Origin: J027 sp965215855
Lineage (GTDB): Bacteria > Chloroflexota > Anaerolineae > Aggregatilineales > J027
Direction: 5' to 3'
NCBI GenBank assembly: GCA_965215855.1
Contig: CBDCER010000002.1
Coordinates: forward strand, 868,001-932,000
DNA length: 64,000 nucleotides
This document shows positions 1-7,898 of this stretch, piece after piece. The position numbers and the translations under genes were made by a program. Each line of letters opens with the position of its first letter. The stretch's first letter is position 1. The notes beneath the pieces are model-generated. The model made no database searches. It worked only from the letters and a program-made list of their open reading frames with translations, and was not told the DNA's origin.

Positions 1-11
1 AACTCTTGAAT

Positions 12-920
12 ATGTTTTTCTTTGACCGGTCGTCCGGTCGTTCCTGGCAAGGCGAGGCCACTTTTGTTTTAGCAACATTATTCATGGTGGTTGTAGCTGG
101 ATTTTATCTCTTCGCACCGCCGAGCGCCGCCACCGTCTATAACTGGTTTGGTCAACAGGCTATCAAATCTGGCAATGCCGCCGAAGCCGAACTCTACCTG
201 GAATCGGCTGCTCGCCTGGATCCTGACCCCCACGCTGGAAATTTGATGGAAGTTGGTTGTTTGTATCTGACTTTTGGTTCGCGGGATCGTTCACAGAGCG
301 TCTTCGAGCGGGTATTAGAGGCCGATTCCCGCCTGCTCCTGGCCCGCTATCATCTTGCCGAAATCTACATCGACCAGGGCGAGTACGATAAAGCCCGCCA
401 GTTGGTCAATGATGGAATCAATTTACTAACCAGTGGCCGCAGCGAATTTGAGGCAGGCGAATCCGATGAAATTCTGCCCCGTATTACCAGCGACGAAGAT
501 GCTGACAAAATCGAGTACCTGCTCAAATTATCGCTGGGCCGGGGCTATTTAGCTGCTGGCGAGAACCAATCTGCCAAGCAGGTATTGGCCGAAGCCAATC
601 AAATTTACGCTCGTATGGATGCCGCTGGAATTTTCGCCGCTGCCACTCCCACCGGTGCTATCGAAATCCCTTGCACGTTTGAGGGCGATTTGATGGATAT
701 TTATATTGAAATCACCGAACTGGATTTACAATATTTGCTGGCAAACACCTACGACGCCATTTGCCAGACTGAAGAAGACGATACCGCCGCCAAGCAATCC
801 TGGAACATTGTTGCCCGCAGCAAGCCCTACAATATTCGCCAGGAAACCTACAGGGCCGAGGGGCTGGATCGCATTCATAATGTCGAAAGTTGTACCGAAT
901 TAATCAGTAATGAGGAGTGA
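12..920 (+). CDS. Membrane-anchored TPR protein (possibly 5' partial)
   Basis: The protein has about 300 residues. It starts with a short basic stretch and one hydrophobic helix (about residues 17-39), so it is probably anchored with the bulk outside. TPR-like helical pairs follow between about residues 50 and 200, containing the usual small/aromatic TPR pattern (for example GEYDKARQLV). No catalytic motif is seen. I chose ATG at 12. TTG at 6 is in the same frame and no stop lies between it and the window edge, so the true start could be outside. The gene overlaps the leader of the next one, which is also TPR-bearing, so the two are probably one operon. Its role is likely scaffolding; the substrate or partner is unknown. 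Confidence 0.7.
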   Translation: MFFFDRSSGRSWQGEATFVLATLFMVVVAGFYLFAPPSAATVYNWFGQQAIKSGNAAEAELYLESAARLDPDPHAGNLMEVGCLYLTFGSRDRSQSVFERVLEADSRLLLARYHLAEIYIDQGEYDKARQLVNDGINLLTSGRSEFEAGESDEILPRITSDEDADKIEYLLKLSLGRGYLAAGENQSAKQVLAEANQIYARMDAAGIFAAATPTGAIEIPCTFEGDLMDIYIEITELDLQYLLANTYDAICQTEEDDTAAKQSWNIVARSKPYNIRQETYRAEGLDRIHNVESCTELISNEE

Positions 921-928
921 GTAAGCAC

Positions 929-1852
929 ATGAAACGCATAACCTTGATGTTGGTTGTGGGGATAGTGGCTCTGCTGCCGGGTCTCGTCAGCGCCCAGGAT
1001 GATTCCGAACGAGCGGCAGAAGCATCCCACATATTACTCGCTGTCGAAGGTAGCGTCAGCGTCAGCCGCAATGGTTGGGATATTTTGGAAGACTCGCTGG
1101 CTCCACCAGCCACGAGCCTCCGCGAAGGCGATTTTTTGGTCTTTGCTGGCTCCAGCAGCGCCGTTATCCTTTGTGCTGACCTCACCCTGGCCGAGCAATT
1201 TGCTGATGGTGTGGTCGAGTGCAGCCCCGACCCTGAAAATCCGGCCTTTTACTATGCCGATAATGTTGAATGGATGTCGAGTGAGCCACTGGTAGTTGCC
1301 ATCACGCCTGAAACTCAATTGCCGCCCGATACTGGCGATGTGCAACTGGTTCAACTCAGTGCCGAAGACCAGGAAACGTTGGCTGCTCAAATGACCGCTG
1401 TTGATGGCTTGGGCCTGGAACCGGATGCAACGGTGTTTGTGCTGGCAAGTCTTTATGCTCGCTATGGTCTCTATTATGATGCCATTAATATTCTGCTGAC
1501 CCACGATGCGATTCAGTGTCGCGACCGGGCCATCGTTCGCCCCACTGGAGACAATCCTGTTTTGGAATCCCCGGTTTCATACCTGCGTTTGGGGGAATGG
1601 CATTATTTCACGGGCGATCAGGCCGCCAGCGAACGCTTCTTCACCTGTGCCCGCCAATTGGCGAATGATATTCAGGATGAAGGCAACGCTGCCCTGGCCG
1701 CGGCCCGCCTGGGCGATGTTACGCTCGAAGGCGACCCCTTCCAGTTTTACCAGGAAGCCATCGACTACTATGCGGCACTTGGCGCGAACACCGATGTCGA
1801 TGCGCTGCTTGATTTCTGTGGCTCGCGCAACTGTACTGATCCCCGCCAATAA
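929..1852 (+). CDS. Exported FecR/TPR-like protein
   Basis: The first 20 residues form a clear Sec signal peptide (MKRITLMLVV..., cleavage after LVSA). About residues 35-130 resemble a FecR-type beta domain (AVEGSVSVSRNGW, then LREGDFLVF). The C-terminal half is helical and TPR-like (LRLGEWHYFTGDQAASERFF, and LAAARLGD). I prefer ATG at 929 over the in-frame GTG at 917 because the signal peptide begins there and GAGGAG lies about 11 nt upstream. It directly follows the preceding TPR gene. Such FecR plus TPR pairs are common in Chloroflexota, but no specific function can be assigned. Confidence 0.7.
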   Translation: MKRITLMLVVGIVALLPGLVSAQDDSERAAEASHILLAVEGSVSVSRNGWDILEDSLAPPATSLREGDFLVFAGSSSAVILCADLTLAEQFADGVVECSPDPENPAFYYADNVEWMSSEPLVVAITPETQLPPDTGDVQLVQLSAEDQETLAAQMTAVDGLGLEPDATVFVLASLYARYGLYYDAINILLTHDAIQCRDRAIVRPTGDNPVLESPVSYLRLGEWHYFTGDQAASERFFTCARQLANDIQDEGNAALAAARLGDVTLEGDPFQFYQEAIDYYAALGANTDVDALLDFCGSRNCTDPRQ

Positions 1853-1866
1853 ACCGACAGCTATAA

Positions 1867-1895
1867 TCAGGAGGTCATGCAGCATGGCCTCCTGA
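1867..1895. terminator. Hairpin between convergent genes
   Basis: TCAGGAGGTCATGC is followed almost immediately by GCATGGCCTCCTGA, giving a near-perfect stem with one G-T pair. It sits between the 3' ends of two convergent genes. There is no T-tract on either side, so it may be a bidirectional transcription barrier rather than a classical intrinsic terminator. Confidence 0.5.
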
Positions 1896-1900
1896 ACGAT

Positions 1901-2722
1901 CTATACGCCCAATTCTTTGCGGTCAATCAGCCACCAGGCCAGCCCAAGGCATATCAAGCCTGCTACAGATAATATCGCCCAGTCTCCCCAATCAACACCT
2001 TCATTGATAATCTTGCTGGCGTCATAATAGTTGAAGATTAGTAGAGGGCGCACATTACTCAATGTGTCTACCGTGGTTGATAGCCCATAGATCAGATACG
2101 ATCCGATTAAAAATAGATAAGCCAATGCCCCCGCAAACCGCCTGCTTGATGGCACAATCGATACCAGGAAATAAGTGAAACACGCTACGACCATCAGTAG
2201 GAAGAACCCGCTATACACTCCCAGCGCGAGTCGGTCCAAGGGCACGTCAAATTCGGGCCAAAGAAATGTCCCCAGGGCAAACGTCATAAAACTAGCTGTC
2301 AAGACTGTGCCGACCGTCGCCGCTGTATTGGCAACCCGGCCCAGCAACAACGTCCGCCGCGAAATTGGCAAACTCAACATCATATCCATCGTGCCATCGC
2401 GCTCGGCATTCGTGAAGCCATTGAACGCCTGGACAATCACCATCGCACCCACAATTAGTATCAGATAGATCGCAGCATATACATGAACAAAGTTGGCGGC
2501 ATCTGCCAGGGTGAAGTTATCGACATCTGCCCCACCATAAAACATCGCCAGCAGCTCTTTGGGATAGGACTCCATCAACTTATCCATTTCTTCGGCCTGC
2601 TCGACCATCGCGGGATAGATACTCACGATCATCAGAATGTAGGCAGCAAGGCCCACGCTCATCCATAATGTCACCCGCGACGAATCCCGAAACGCTTTTC
2701 GGAACACAGACAACGTCATCAT
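1901..2722 (-). CDS. ABC-2 type transporter permease
   Basis: The protein has 273 residues and about six hydrophobic segments: one near residues 20-40, a pair at about 85-110, and three to four in the C-terminal half. The central part with NAERDGTMDMMLSLPISRRTLLLGR is the typical ABC-2 permease signature for exporters. It overlaps the upstream ATPase gene by an ATGA, so the two are translated together and form one exporter. The substrate is not predictable. The C-terminal motif WWLIDRKELGV fits the Nod/ABC-2 permease subfamily. Confidence in the family is high. Confidence 0.88.
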   Translation of the reverse strand: MMTLSVFRKAFRDSSRVTLWMSVGLAAYILMIVSIYPAMVEQAEEMDKLMESYPKELLAMFYGGADVDNFTLADAANFVHVYAAIYLILIVGAMVIVQAFNGFTNAERDGTMDMMLSLPISRRTLLLGRVANTAATVGTVLTASFMTFALGTFLWPEFDVPLDRLALGVYSGFFLLMVVACFTYFLVSIVPSSRRFAGALAYLFLIGSYLIYGLSTTVDTLSNVRPLLIFNYYDASKIINEGVDWGDWAILSVAGLICLGLAWWLIDRKELGV

Positions 2723-3627
2723 GCACTCCCCTTGCCATAATAAGCCAGGAAAATCTCCTCTAAAGTTGGCTGCTCCAGCCGTATATCCCGAATGGTGTGT
2801 TGCGCCGCCGCTTTGATGATCACATCCATATTCGCCTCGCCGCTGACCCGCATCCGTACTGCGTTTCCGACAACTGCAATATCGCTGATGCCGGAAATCG
2901 TCTCGAAGCCCGCTGTTGATGGCATATCCATTGTCAATGTCATCCAGCGAAATGTCACGTGTGTCAATCGCTCTACGCTTTCGACTGCTTCTAGCTTTCC
3001 CTCACGGATGATGCCCACGCGATCACAAATTGCCTCGACTTCTGGCAAGTTATGGGATGACAAGAATACCGTCCGCCCCTCCTGTCGTGCCATACGCATC
3101 ATCTCGTGGAACACGTTTTGCATCAGTGGGTCAAGCCCGGTTGTCGGCTCATCGAGGATAAGCAGTTCCGGTTTATGTACCAGTGCCACAATCAACCCCA
3201 TTTTGCGCCGCATCCCGGTTGATAAGCCTTTCAGTGAACGGGCGAGGTCATAGTCCAACTGCTCGGCCAGAGACTGTGCCTCGTTCATCAAGGTCTGTTC
3301 GCGTACCCGTTCCAGCCAACGGATATACTGTTCTCCTGTCCAGTTATCCCACAGCTTCAATTCCGATGGCAGATAGCCGATCCGTTGGTGAATCGCCACG
3401 CTATCCACTCGCACATCCATCCCCAAAATCATGGCAGAGCCGGCTGTAGGTCGAATGAAATCTAACAACGTGCGGATCGTGGTGGTTTTGCCAGCACCAT
3501 TCGGCCCCAAGAAGCCGAAAATCTCACCGTGTTGGACCTCCAGTGTAAGGTCTTGCACTGCCACTACATCACCATAATGATGTGTCAAACCTTCCATTTG
3601 AATGACGACTGCGTCATTCGCCGCCAT
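2719..3627 (-). CDS. ABC transporter ATP-binding protein (ABC-2 exporter)
   Basis: This is a standard ATPase. Walker A is GPNGAGKTTT (about residue 40), the signature is LSTGMRRKMG, Walker B is LLILDEPTTGLDP, and the switch His lies in SSHNLPEVE. An approximately 85-residue C-terminal domain follows the ATPase core, as in DrrA/CcmA-like exporters. ATG at 3627 has AGGAG six bases upstream, so I use it rather than the TTG one codon earlier. Its ATGA overlap with the permease gene marks a two-gene operon. The protein powers the neighbouring permease at the cytoplasmic face. Confidence 0.92.
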   Translation of the reverse strand: MAANDAVVIQMEGLTHHYGDVVAVQDLTLEVQHGEIFGFLGPNGAGKTTTIRTLLDFIRPTAGSAMILGMDVRVDSVAIHQRIGYLPSELKLWDNWTGEQYIRWLERVREQTLMNEAQSLAEQLDYDLARSLKGLSTGMRRKMGLIVALVHKPELLILDEPTTGLDPLMQNVFHEMMRMARQEGRTVFLSSHNLPEVEAICDRVGIIREGKLEAVESVERLTHVTFRWMTLTMDMPSTAGFETISGISDIAVVGNAVRMRVSGEANMDVIIKAAAQHTIRDIRLEQPTLEEIFLAYYGKGSA

Positions 3628-3755
3628 CAACTTCTCCTTTCATAGATCATAACTCCCATTATAATGCGCTTTGGTCGATTACGAGCCAAACTCCAACCTT
3701 GACGACAGGGGGGCGATTCTGGAAAGCTTATGGATGGTAAGAATCGAAGGAGAAA

Positions 3756-4742
3756 ATGATCAGCATGAATGAGCGTATTACCCACGAAGCAGTGGAAATT
3801 CGTCGCGCCAAAGAAGCCGACCGCGACGCCATTATACGCATTGCCTCACAGACCTGGGATGGCTATGATTATCTGCCTGAATTCCTGGACGAGTGGTTGA
3901 GTCACCCCGACGGGGCGTTCAACGTGATGCTCTATCGGGGCAAGGTTGTTGCACTAGGCAAGATCACCCGCCTCGACGATGGGGAGTGGTGGTTGGAAGG
4001 TCTACGCGTTGATCCCGAACTGCGCGGGCGCGGCCTGGCTCGTATCATGCACCACTATATCATTGCCCAGGCGCGCCAAATCGCTGATGGCGAAATCCGA
4101 TTTTCCACCGGCTCCAATAACCATCCGATAATCAAGCTAGCTGCCGAGACTGGCTTCCAGCAAATCAGTCGTTTTAGCATATTCAGTGCCGACGCCAGCT
4201 CTAGTTCAACCGATTCTTTGCGACAATTGACTGTTTCTGAGCTGAATACAACTTATCGCTGGCTAGAATCCTCCGTCGTTTTTCAGGATGCTAACCGTAG
4301 CTTTGAGCATCGCTGGAAATGGAAGATTGCTAATCAATCCTATCTCGGCCAATTGCTCGACGAAGGGCGTGTTTATGGTTGGTATCCCGACGGCGCATCA
4401 GGTGATTTAGCTGGGGTGTTGGTTACCAACCCGCTGCGCTATTCATCGGATAATGAGCCGATTCTCGGTTTTGGCTTTGGTGATGCTCGTCCCGAACTTC
4501 GTACACAATTCTGGCGGGCAGCAAAAGGATTGGCCGCTAATCTTGGTGGCACAACCGCTCGTGTTAAAATGGTCGATAAGTCCGAATATACCCAACCTTT
4601 AGTGGACGCGGGGTGGGAGGCCAGTAAACCGAAACCTGTGCTTTTCAGCCGCCCAATCATCCTGACCGAAAAGAGCGAGGTGCGTTTCGAGGAAACACCC
4701 GCTTTGGAACCAGATGGATTCCATAGAAGAGAGAAGAGATAA
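3756..4742 (+). CDS. GNAT family N-acetyltransferase, two-domain
   Basis: The N-terminal 150 residues form a GNAT fold with the acetyl-CoA motif A RVDPELRGRGLARIMHHYI. The remaining 170 residues have no visible second acetyl-CoA loop and may be a degenerate second GNAT domain (LGFGFGDARPELRTQFWRAA). GNATs transfer an acyl group from acyl-CoA to an amine; the acceptor here is unknown. The ATG is preceded by AAGGAG. The gene is followed without a gap by a 61-residue ORF, and the unit closes with a good terminator. Confidence 0.8.
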   Translation: MISMNERITHEAVEIRRAKEADRDAIIRIASQTWDGYDYLPEFLDEWLSHPDGAFNVMLYRGKVVALGKITRLDDGEWWLEGLRVDPELRGRGLARIMHHYIIAQARQIADGEIRFSTGSNNHPIIKLAAETGFQQISRFSIFSADASSSSTDSLRQLTVSELNTTYRWLESSVVFQDANRSFEHRWKWKIANQSYLGQLLDEGRVYGWYPDGASGDLAGVLVTNPLRYSSDNEPILGFGFGDARPELRTQFWRAAKGLAANLGGTTARVKMVDKSEYTQPLVDAGWEASKPKPVLFSRPIILTEKSEVRFEETPALEPDGFHRREKR

Positions 4743-4928
4743 ATGGACGACAACGGCGTCAAAATCCAATCCCTCGTCGAAACGGAGAACTTTGAGGTTA
4801 TCAAAGCTACCAGTTCCGATGGCGAGGTTGTGTATCATGTTGAGTTATTCAACGTCACGCTCCACCTCTATGTGGAGGAGTGGCAAGAGTTTGTAGCGCT
4901 TATTCAAGAAGCTGCCAATGAAAGCTAG
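4743..4928 (+). CDS. Small conserved-looking protein, 61 aa
   Basis: ATG follows immediately after the TAA of the acetyltransferase gene, so translation is probably coupled. The 61-residue product is acidic and looks like a small alpha/beta protein (FEVIKATSSDGEVVYHVELF, then LYVEEWQEFVALI). It has no signal peptide or Cys residues. A strong terminator begins 22 bases after its stop, which places it inside the same transcript. I do not recognise the family. Confidence 0.55.
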   Translation: MDDNGVKIQSLVETENFEVIKATSSDGEVVYHVELFNVTLHLYVEEWQEFVALIQEAANES

Positions 4929-4950
4929 ATCGGAACTTCAGTAGGAACAG

Positions 4951-4987
4951 CAGCCAGTATCTTCTTCTGAAGGTGTCTGGCTGTTTT
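4951..4987 (+). terminator. Rho-independent terminator
   Basis: CAGCCAG and CTGGCTG form the base of the stem, with partly paired inner TATCTTC/GAAGGTGT arms, and TTTT follows directly. It closes the acetyltransferase/small-protein unit. Confidence 0.75.
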
Positions 4988-5073
4988 GGTTTATACCCAT
5001 CCCTGCCTGGGGATTCTATGTTATACTCGGACGCTAGATTCTGGATCAACAATACCTATCAGGAGCATCCAAA

Positions 5074-5802
5074 ATGCCCCCACCCCTGATCGGCATCACG
5101 ACCGTCCGTCTTCATGCTAAACGTGATTCCCGCCTGCGCGATGCACTTTCTCAGCCTTACGCCAATGCCGTTGTACAGGCTGGCGGCGCACCGGTGTTGA
5201 TCCCTCTCGGCACGCTGGAAACCGGTGATGAGGCCATCTTGCGAGTTATTTATGAACGGGTTGACGGCATTATGCTCCCTGGCGGTGGCGATATTCATCC
5301 CCGATTCTTCAACGACGACGTTAGTGAATTTTCACGGGGTATTCACGAGCTGCGCGACAAGGTGGAACTCACACTGGCACGCTGGTCTTACGAAGATGAC
5401 CGTCCGGTGTTGGGAATTTGTCGCGGTCATCAGGTGATTAATGTTGCATTGGGTGGCACATTGCTCCATGACATCACTGCTACGCTCAACGGCAACGCCC
5501 TGGCCCATGACCAGGAAATCCGCACCACATTGGCCCACGAAGTTCAGATCAACCCCAATAGTCGTTTGGCTACTCTGCTGGAAACCGACTGCTTGCCCGT
5601 GAACAGCCTGCATCATCAAGCAGTGAAAGATCTCGCGCCGCCGCTGACAGCCACGGCCTACAGCAGTGACGGCATCATTGAAGGCATTGAAGTCCCGGAG
5701 GCTCGGTTCTGCGTCGGTGTTCAATGGCATCCTGAAGATATTGTGCAGCAATCGCCGCCGATGCAAACGCTGTTCCGGCGTTTTGTTGAGACCTGTGGAT
5801 GA
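5074..5802 (+). CDS. Gamma-glutamyl-gamma-aminobutyrate hydrolase family (peptidase C26)
   Basis: The 242-residue protein is a class I glutamine-amidotransferase-like hydrolase. The nucleophile Cys lies in LGICRGHQVINVALGG (about residue 115), the catalytic His/Glu pair in VGVQWHPED, and the PGGGDIHP loop near residue 70 is typical of PuuD-like enzymes. It should hydrolyse a gamma-glutamyl bond in the cytoplasm, for example in putrescine degradation or folate/peptide turnover. No other putrescine genes are nearby, so the substrate is open. The ATG has AGGAG upstream, and a TATACT hexamer lies at 5022. The stop overlaps the start of murI. Confidence 0.88.
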   Translation: MPPPLIGITTVRLHAKRDSRLRDALSQPYANAVVQAGGAPVLIPLGTLETGDEAILRVIYERVDGIMLPGGGDIHPRFFNDDVSEFSRGIHELRDKVELTLARWSYEDDRPVLGICRGHQVINVALGGTLLHDITATLNGNALAHDQEIRTTLAHEVQINPNSRLATLLETDCLPVNSLHHQAVKDLAPPLTATAYSSDGIIEGIEVPEARFCVGVQWHPEDIVQQSPPMQTLFRRFVETCG

Positions 5803-6671
5803 TCTCGCGAACGACCACCGCATACCGCAATGCCCCCATCGGCGTGCTGGATTCCGGCTTCGGTGGTCTATCCATCCTGCATGAACTCCAAAAATTGCTA
5901 CCGCACGAAGATTTCATCTTCTTTGCTGACCAAGGGCATGTTCCCTATGGCGAAAAGTCGTTGGCACAGGTTCAGGCTTATGTCGAGGGTATCACTCGCT
6001 TTTTCCTGTCTGCCGACGAACACTTGACTCTGTCACCTGTCAAACTCATCGTCATTGCCTGCAACACCGCCAGCGCCGCTGCCCTTCATCATAGCCGCGA
6101 GATGTTCCCGTTCATCCAATTCGTCGGGATGGAACCTGCTGTCAAACCCGCTGCCCAACATACCCAAACCGGACATATCGGTGTTCTCGCCACCCGCGCC
6201 ACCTTTCAGGGGGAACTCTATGCCAGCCTGATCGACCGTTTCGCCCGTAATATTGAGGTTCATACTCGTGCCTGTCCTGATTTCGTGATGTTGGTTGAAC
6301 GTGGCGGACCTTACGACGATAGTGACTATCGGTTAGTTCGTCAGCAACTTACGCCGCTGGTTGAAGCTAATATTGACCAAATTGTGCTGGGCTGTACGCA
6401 CTTTCCATTTCTCACGCCATTGATCCAGGCTGCCGTTGGCCCTTCAGTGCAGATCGTCGATCCTAGTCCGGCGGTCGCTAACCAGACCCACCGTGTTCTG
6501 CATACCGCCCATGCACTGACGACCCGCACGAATACTGGTAACACTATCTACATCACCAGTGGTGATCCGACTCCATTCCGGCAGCAAGTTCAAACTTTGA
6601 TGAATGTCACTGGCTCGCTCATCCACCACGCTGCTTGGACTGACACTGTACCGGCGCTGGCGCGAGTGTGA
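5799..6671 (+). CDS. murI: Glutamate racemase
   Basis: The enzyme interconverts L- and D-glutamate for peptidoglycan synthesis in the cytoplasm. The N-terminus has IGVLDSGFGGLSIL, the first catalytic Cys is in ACNTASAAAL and the second in LGCTHFPFL; the region with DPSPAVANQT is the usual C-terminal motif. At 290 residues it has normal family length. Its ATG overlaps the TGA of the preceding hydrolase gene (ATGA type), so the two are translationally coupled. Confidence 0.95.
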   Translation: MISRTTTAYRNAPIGVLDSGFGGLSILHELQKLLPHEDFIFFADQGHVPYGEKSLAQVQAYVEGITRFFLSADEHLTLSPVKLIVIACNTASAAALHHSREMFPFIQFVGMEPAVKPAAQHTQTGHIGVLATRATFQGELYASLIDRFARNIEVHTRACPDFVMLVERGGPYDDSDYRLVRQQLTPLVEANIDQIVLGCTHFPFLTPLIQAAVGPSVQIVDPSPAVANQTHRVLHTAHALTTRTNTGNTIYITSGDPTPFRQQVQTLMNVTGSLIHHAAWTDTVPALARV

Positions 6672-6677
6672 TTGTCG

Positions 6678-7697
6678 ATGTCGCAACATCGCGTGGTCTG
6701 GCTTACTCAACGCGGCGAACGCCATCAGCAAAAGGCGCTCCAGACTGCCCCTGCTGAACTCGACGTTTCCATCTACCGCAATCCGCATCCTGATGTCCTC
6801 AATGCTGCTCTATCCACTGCCGAGTTCCTGATTTCCGAACGACGCGGCTTTATTGGACAGGCTATCGTTGATGCCGCTCCCAGCCTCAAGCTCGTCGTCC
6901 GGCTTGGCTCTCTGGTGGATGACATTGACCGCATTGCCCTACAAAAAGCCGGTATTCGTCTATCTCGGCAACCGATCCCAGGTTGTATCTATGTCGCCGA
7001 ACACTGCCTGATGATGATGTTGGCATTGTATAAGAATTTGAAGCTCGCCCAATACCGTCTCCAGACCGTACAATCCAAGCGTCAGTCAGTCCGCACCGAC
7101 GAAAACACCTTCAGCTATAACTGGACCGATATGAAGGTTGTGCGAGGGCTTCACGGACAGCGTATTGCCATCGTCGGCATGGGCGAAATCGGTGTGGAGT
7201 TAACCCGCCGCCTGCAATCGTTTGGCCCAGCTGTTGTTCGCTATCACAAACGCCAACCCTATGCACCAGAAGTCGAGCGTGAACTGGGTATTTTTTACAC
7301 TCCCGCGCTGATGGATGCCATTTCACAGGCCGATATTTTGGTAAATTTGTTACCCTACAGTCCGGTCACCGACCAGATCATTAACGCCGATATACTGGCA
7401 AAGATACCTTCAGGTGCGCTGCTCGTTCACGCCGGAAGCGGCAGCACCATTGACGAGGCGGCTTTGATGGCTGCTTTGCAAAGTGGTCAACTTGGTGGTG
7501 CGGCCCTGGATACCTTTGAATACGAACCTTTACCGTTTAACCATCTACTCCGGAACTTGGCCGCCGACCCTGCTATCAACCTGATCCTGACACCCCATAT
7601 TGCTGCCACTACCATCCCGCAGGATCGCGCTCGCGACTATGACGAAATCCTGCGTTTTCTGAGTGGCGAGCGTTTGCACCATGAAGTCCACCTCTGA
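6678..7697 (+). CDS. D-isomer-specific 2-hydroxyacid dehydrogenase family protein
   Basis: The protein has about 339 residues. It has a C-terminal NAD-binding Rossmann domain with GMGEIGVELTRRL near residue 160 and the family sequence SGALLVHAGSGSTIDEAAL. The catalytic Arg/Glu/His set is only partly evident; LTPHIAATT near the C-terminus supplies the His. The normal reaction is NAD-linked oxidation or reduction of a 2-hydroxy acid, with unknown substrate here. ATG 6678 is used; an in-frame TTG lies six bases earlier, immediately after the murI stop. Neither start has a strong Shine-Dalgarno sequence. It is probably co-transcribed with murI. Confidence 0.82.
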   Translation: MSQHRVVWLTQRGERHQQKALQTAPAELDVSIYRNPHPDVLNAALSTAEFLISERRGFIGQAIVDAAPSLKLVVRLGSLVDDIDRIALQKAGIRLSRQPIPGCIYVAEHCLMMMLALYKNLKLAQYRLQTVQSKRQSVRTDENTFSYNWTDMKVVRGLHGQRIAIVGMGEIGVELTRRLQSFGPAVVRYHKRQPYAPEVERELGIFYTPALMDAISQADILVNLLPYSPVTDQIINADILAKIPSGALLVHAGSGSTIDEAALMAALQSGQLGGAALDTFEYEPLPFNHLLRNLAADPAINLILTPHIAATTIPQDRARDYDEILRFLSGERLHHEVHL

Positions 7698-7727
7698 AAG
7701 ACTTTTCGCAATCTCTCAAAAACCCAC

Positions 7728-7748
7728 TTGACTTTGGAGTTACTCCAA
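7728..7748 (+). promoter_or_regulatory. MerR-family-like operator relic
   Basis: TTGACT is immediately followed by the perfect palindrome TTGGAGTTACTCCAA, the architecture of MerR-family operators between -35 and a distant -10. At the expected 19-20 bp spacing there is only G-rich sequence and no -10 hexamer. No MerR regulator or metal/redox target gene is nearby. The next gene, typA, begins 150 bases later. I read it as a degenerate or orphan operator. Confidence 0.4.
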
Positions 7749-7898
7749 CTTGGTGGGGAGATGCTCCAGGCCTGTAAGGTCGCGCTATACCACCCCAAAG
7801 ATACCTATTCCGAGAAACTGCCCATACAGTCTACCCCGTTGTTCTGCTACAATACGCCGCCGCAATCTAAATCTATCGGGAGAACAGACAAACTACCC

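Noticed and set aside
7728..7898. N-terminal 57-codon extension of TypA
   Set aside because: The extension would start on the MerR-like dyad, has no similarity to TypA proteins, and the conserved start MQVRDNIRN lies at 7899.
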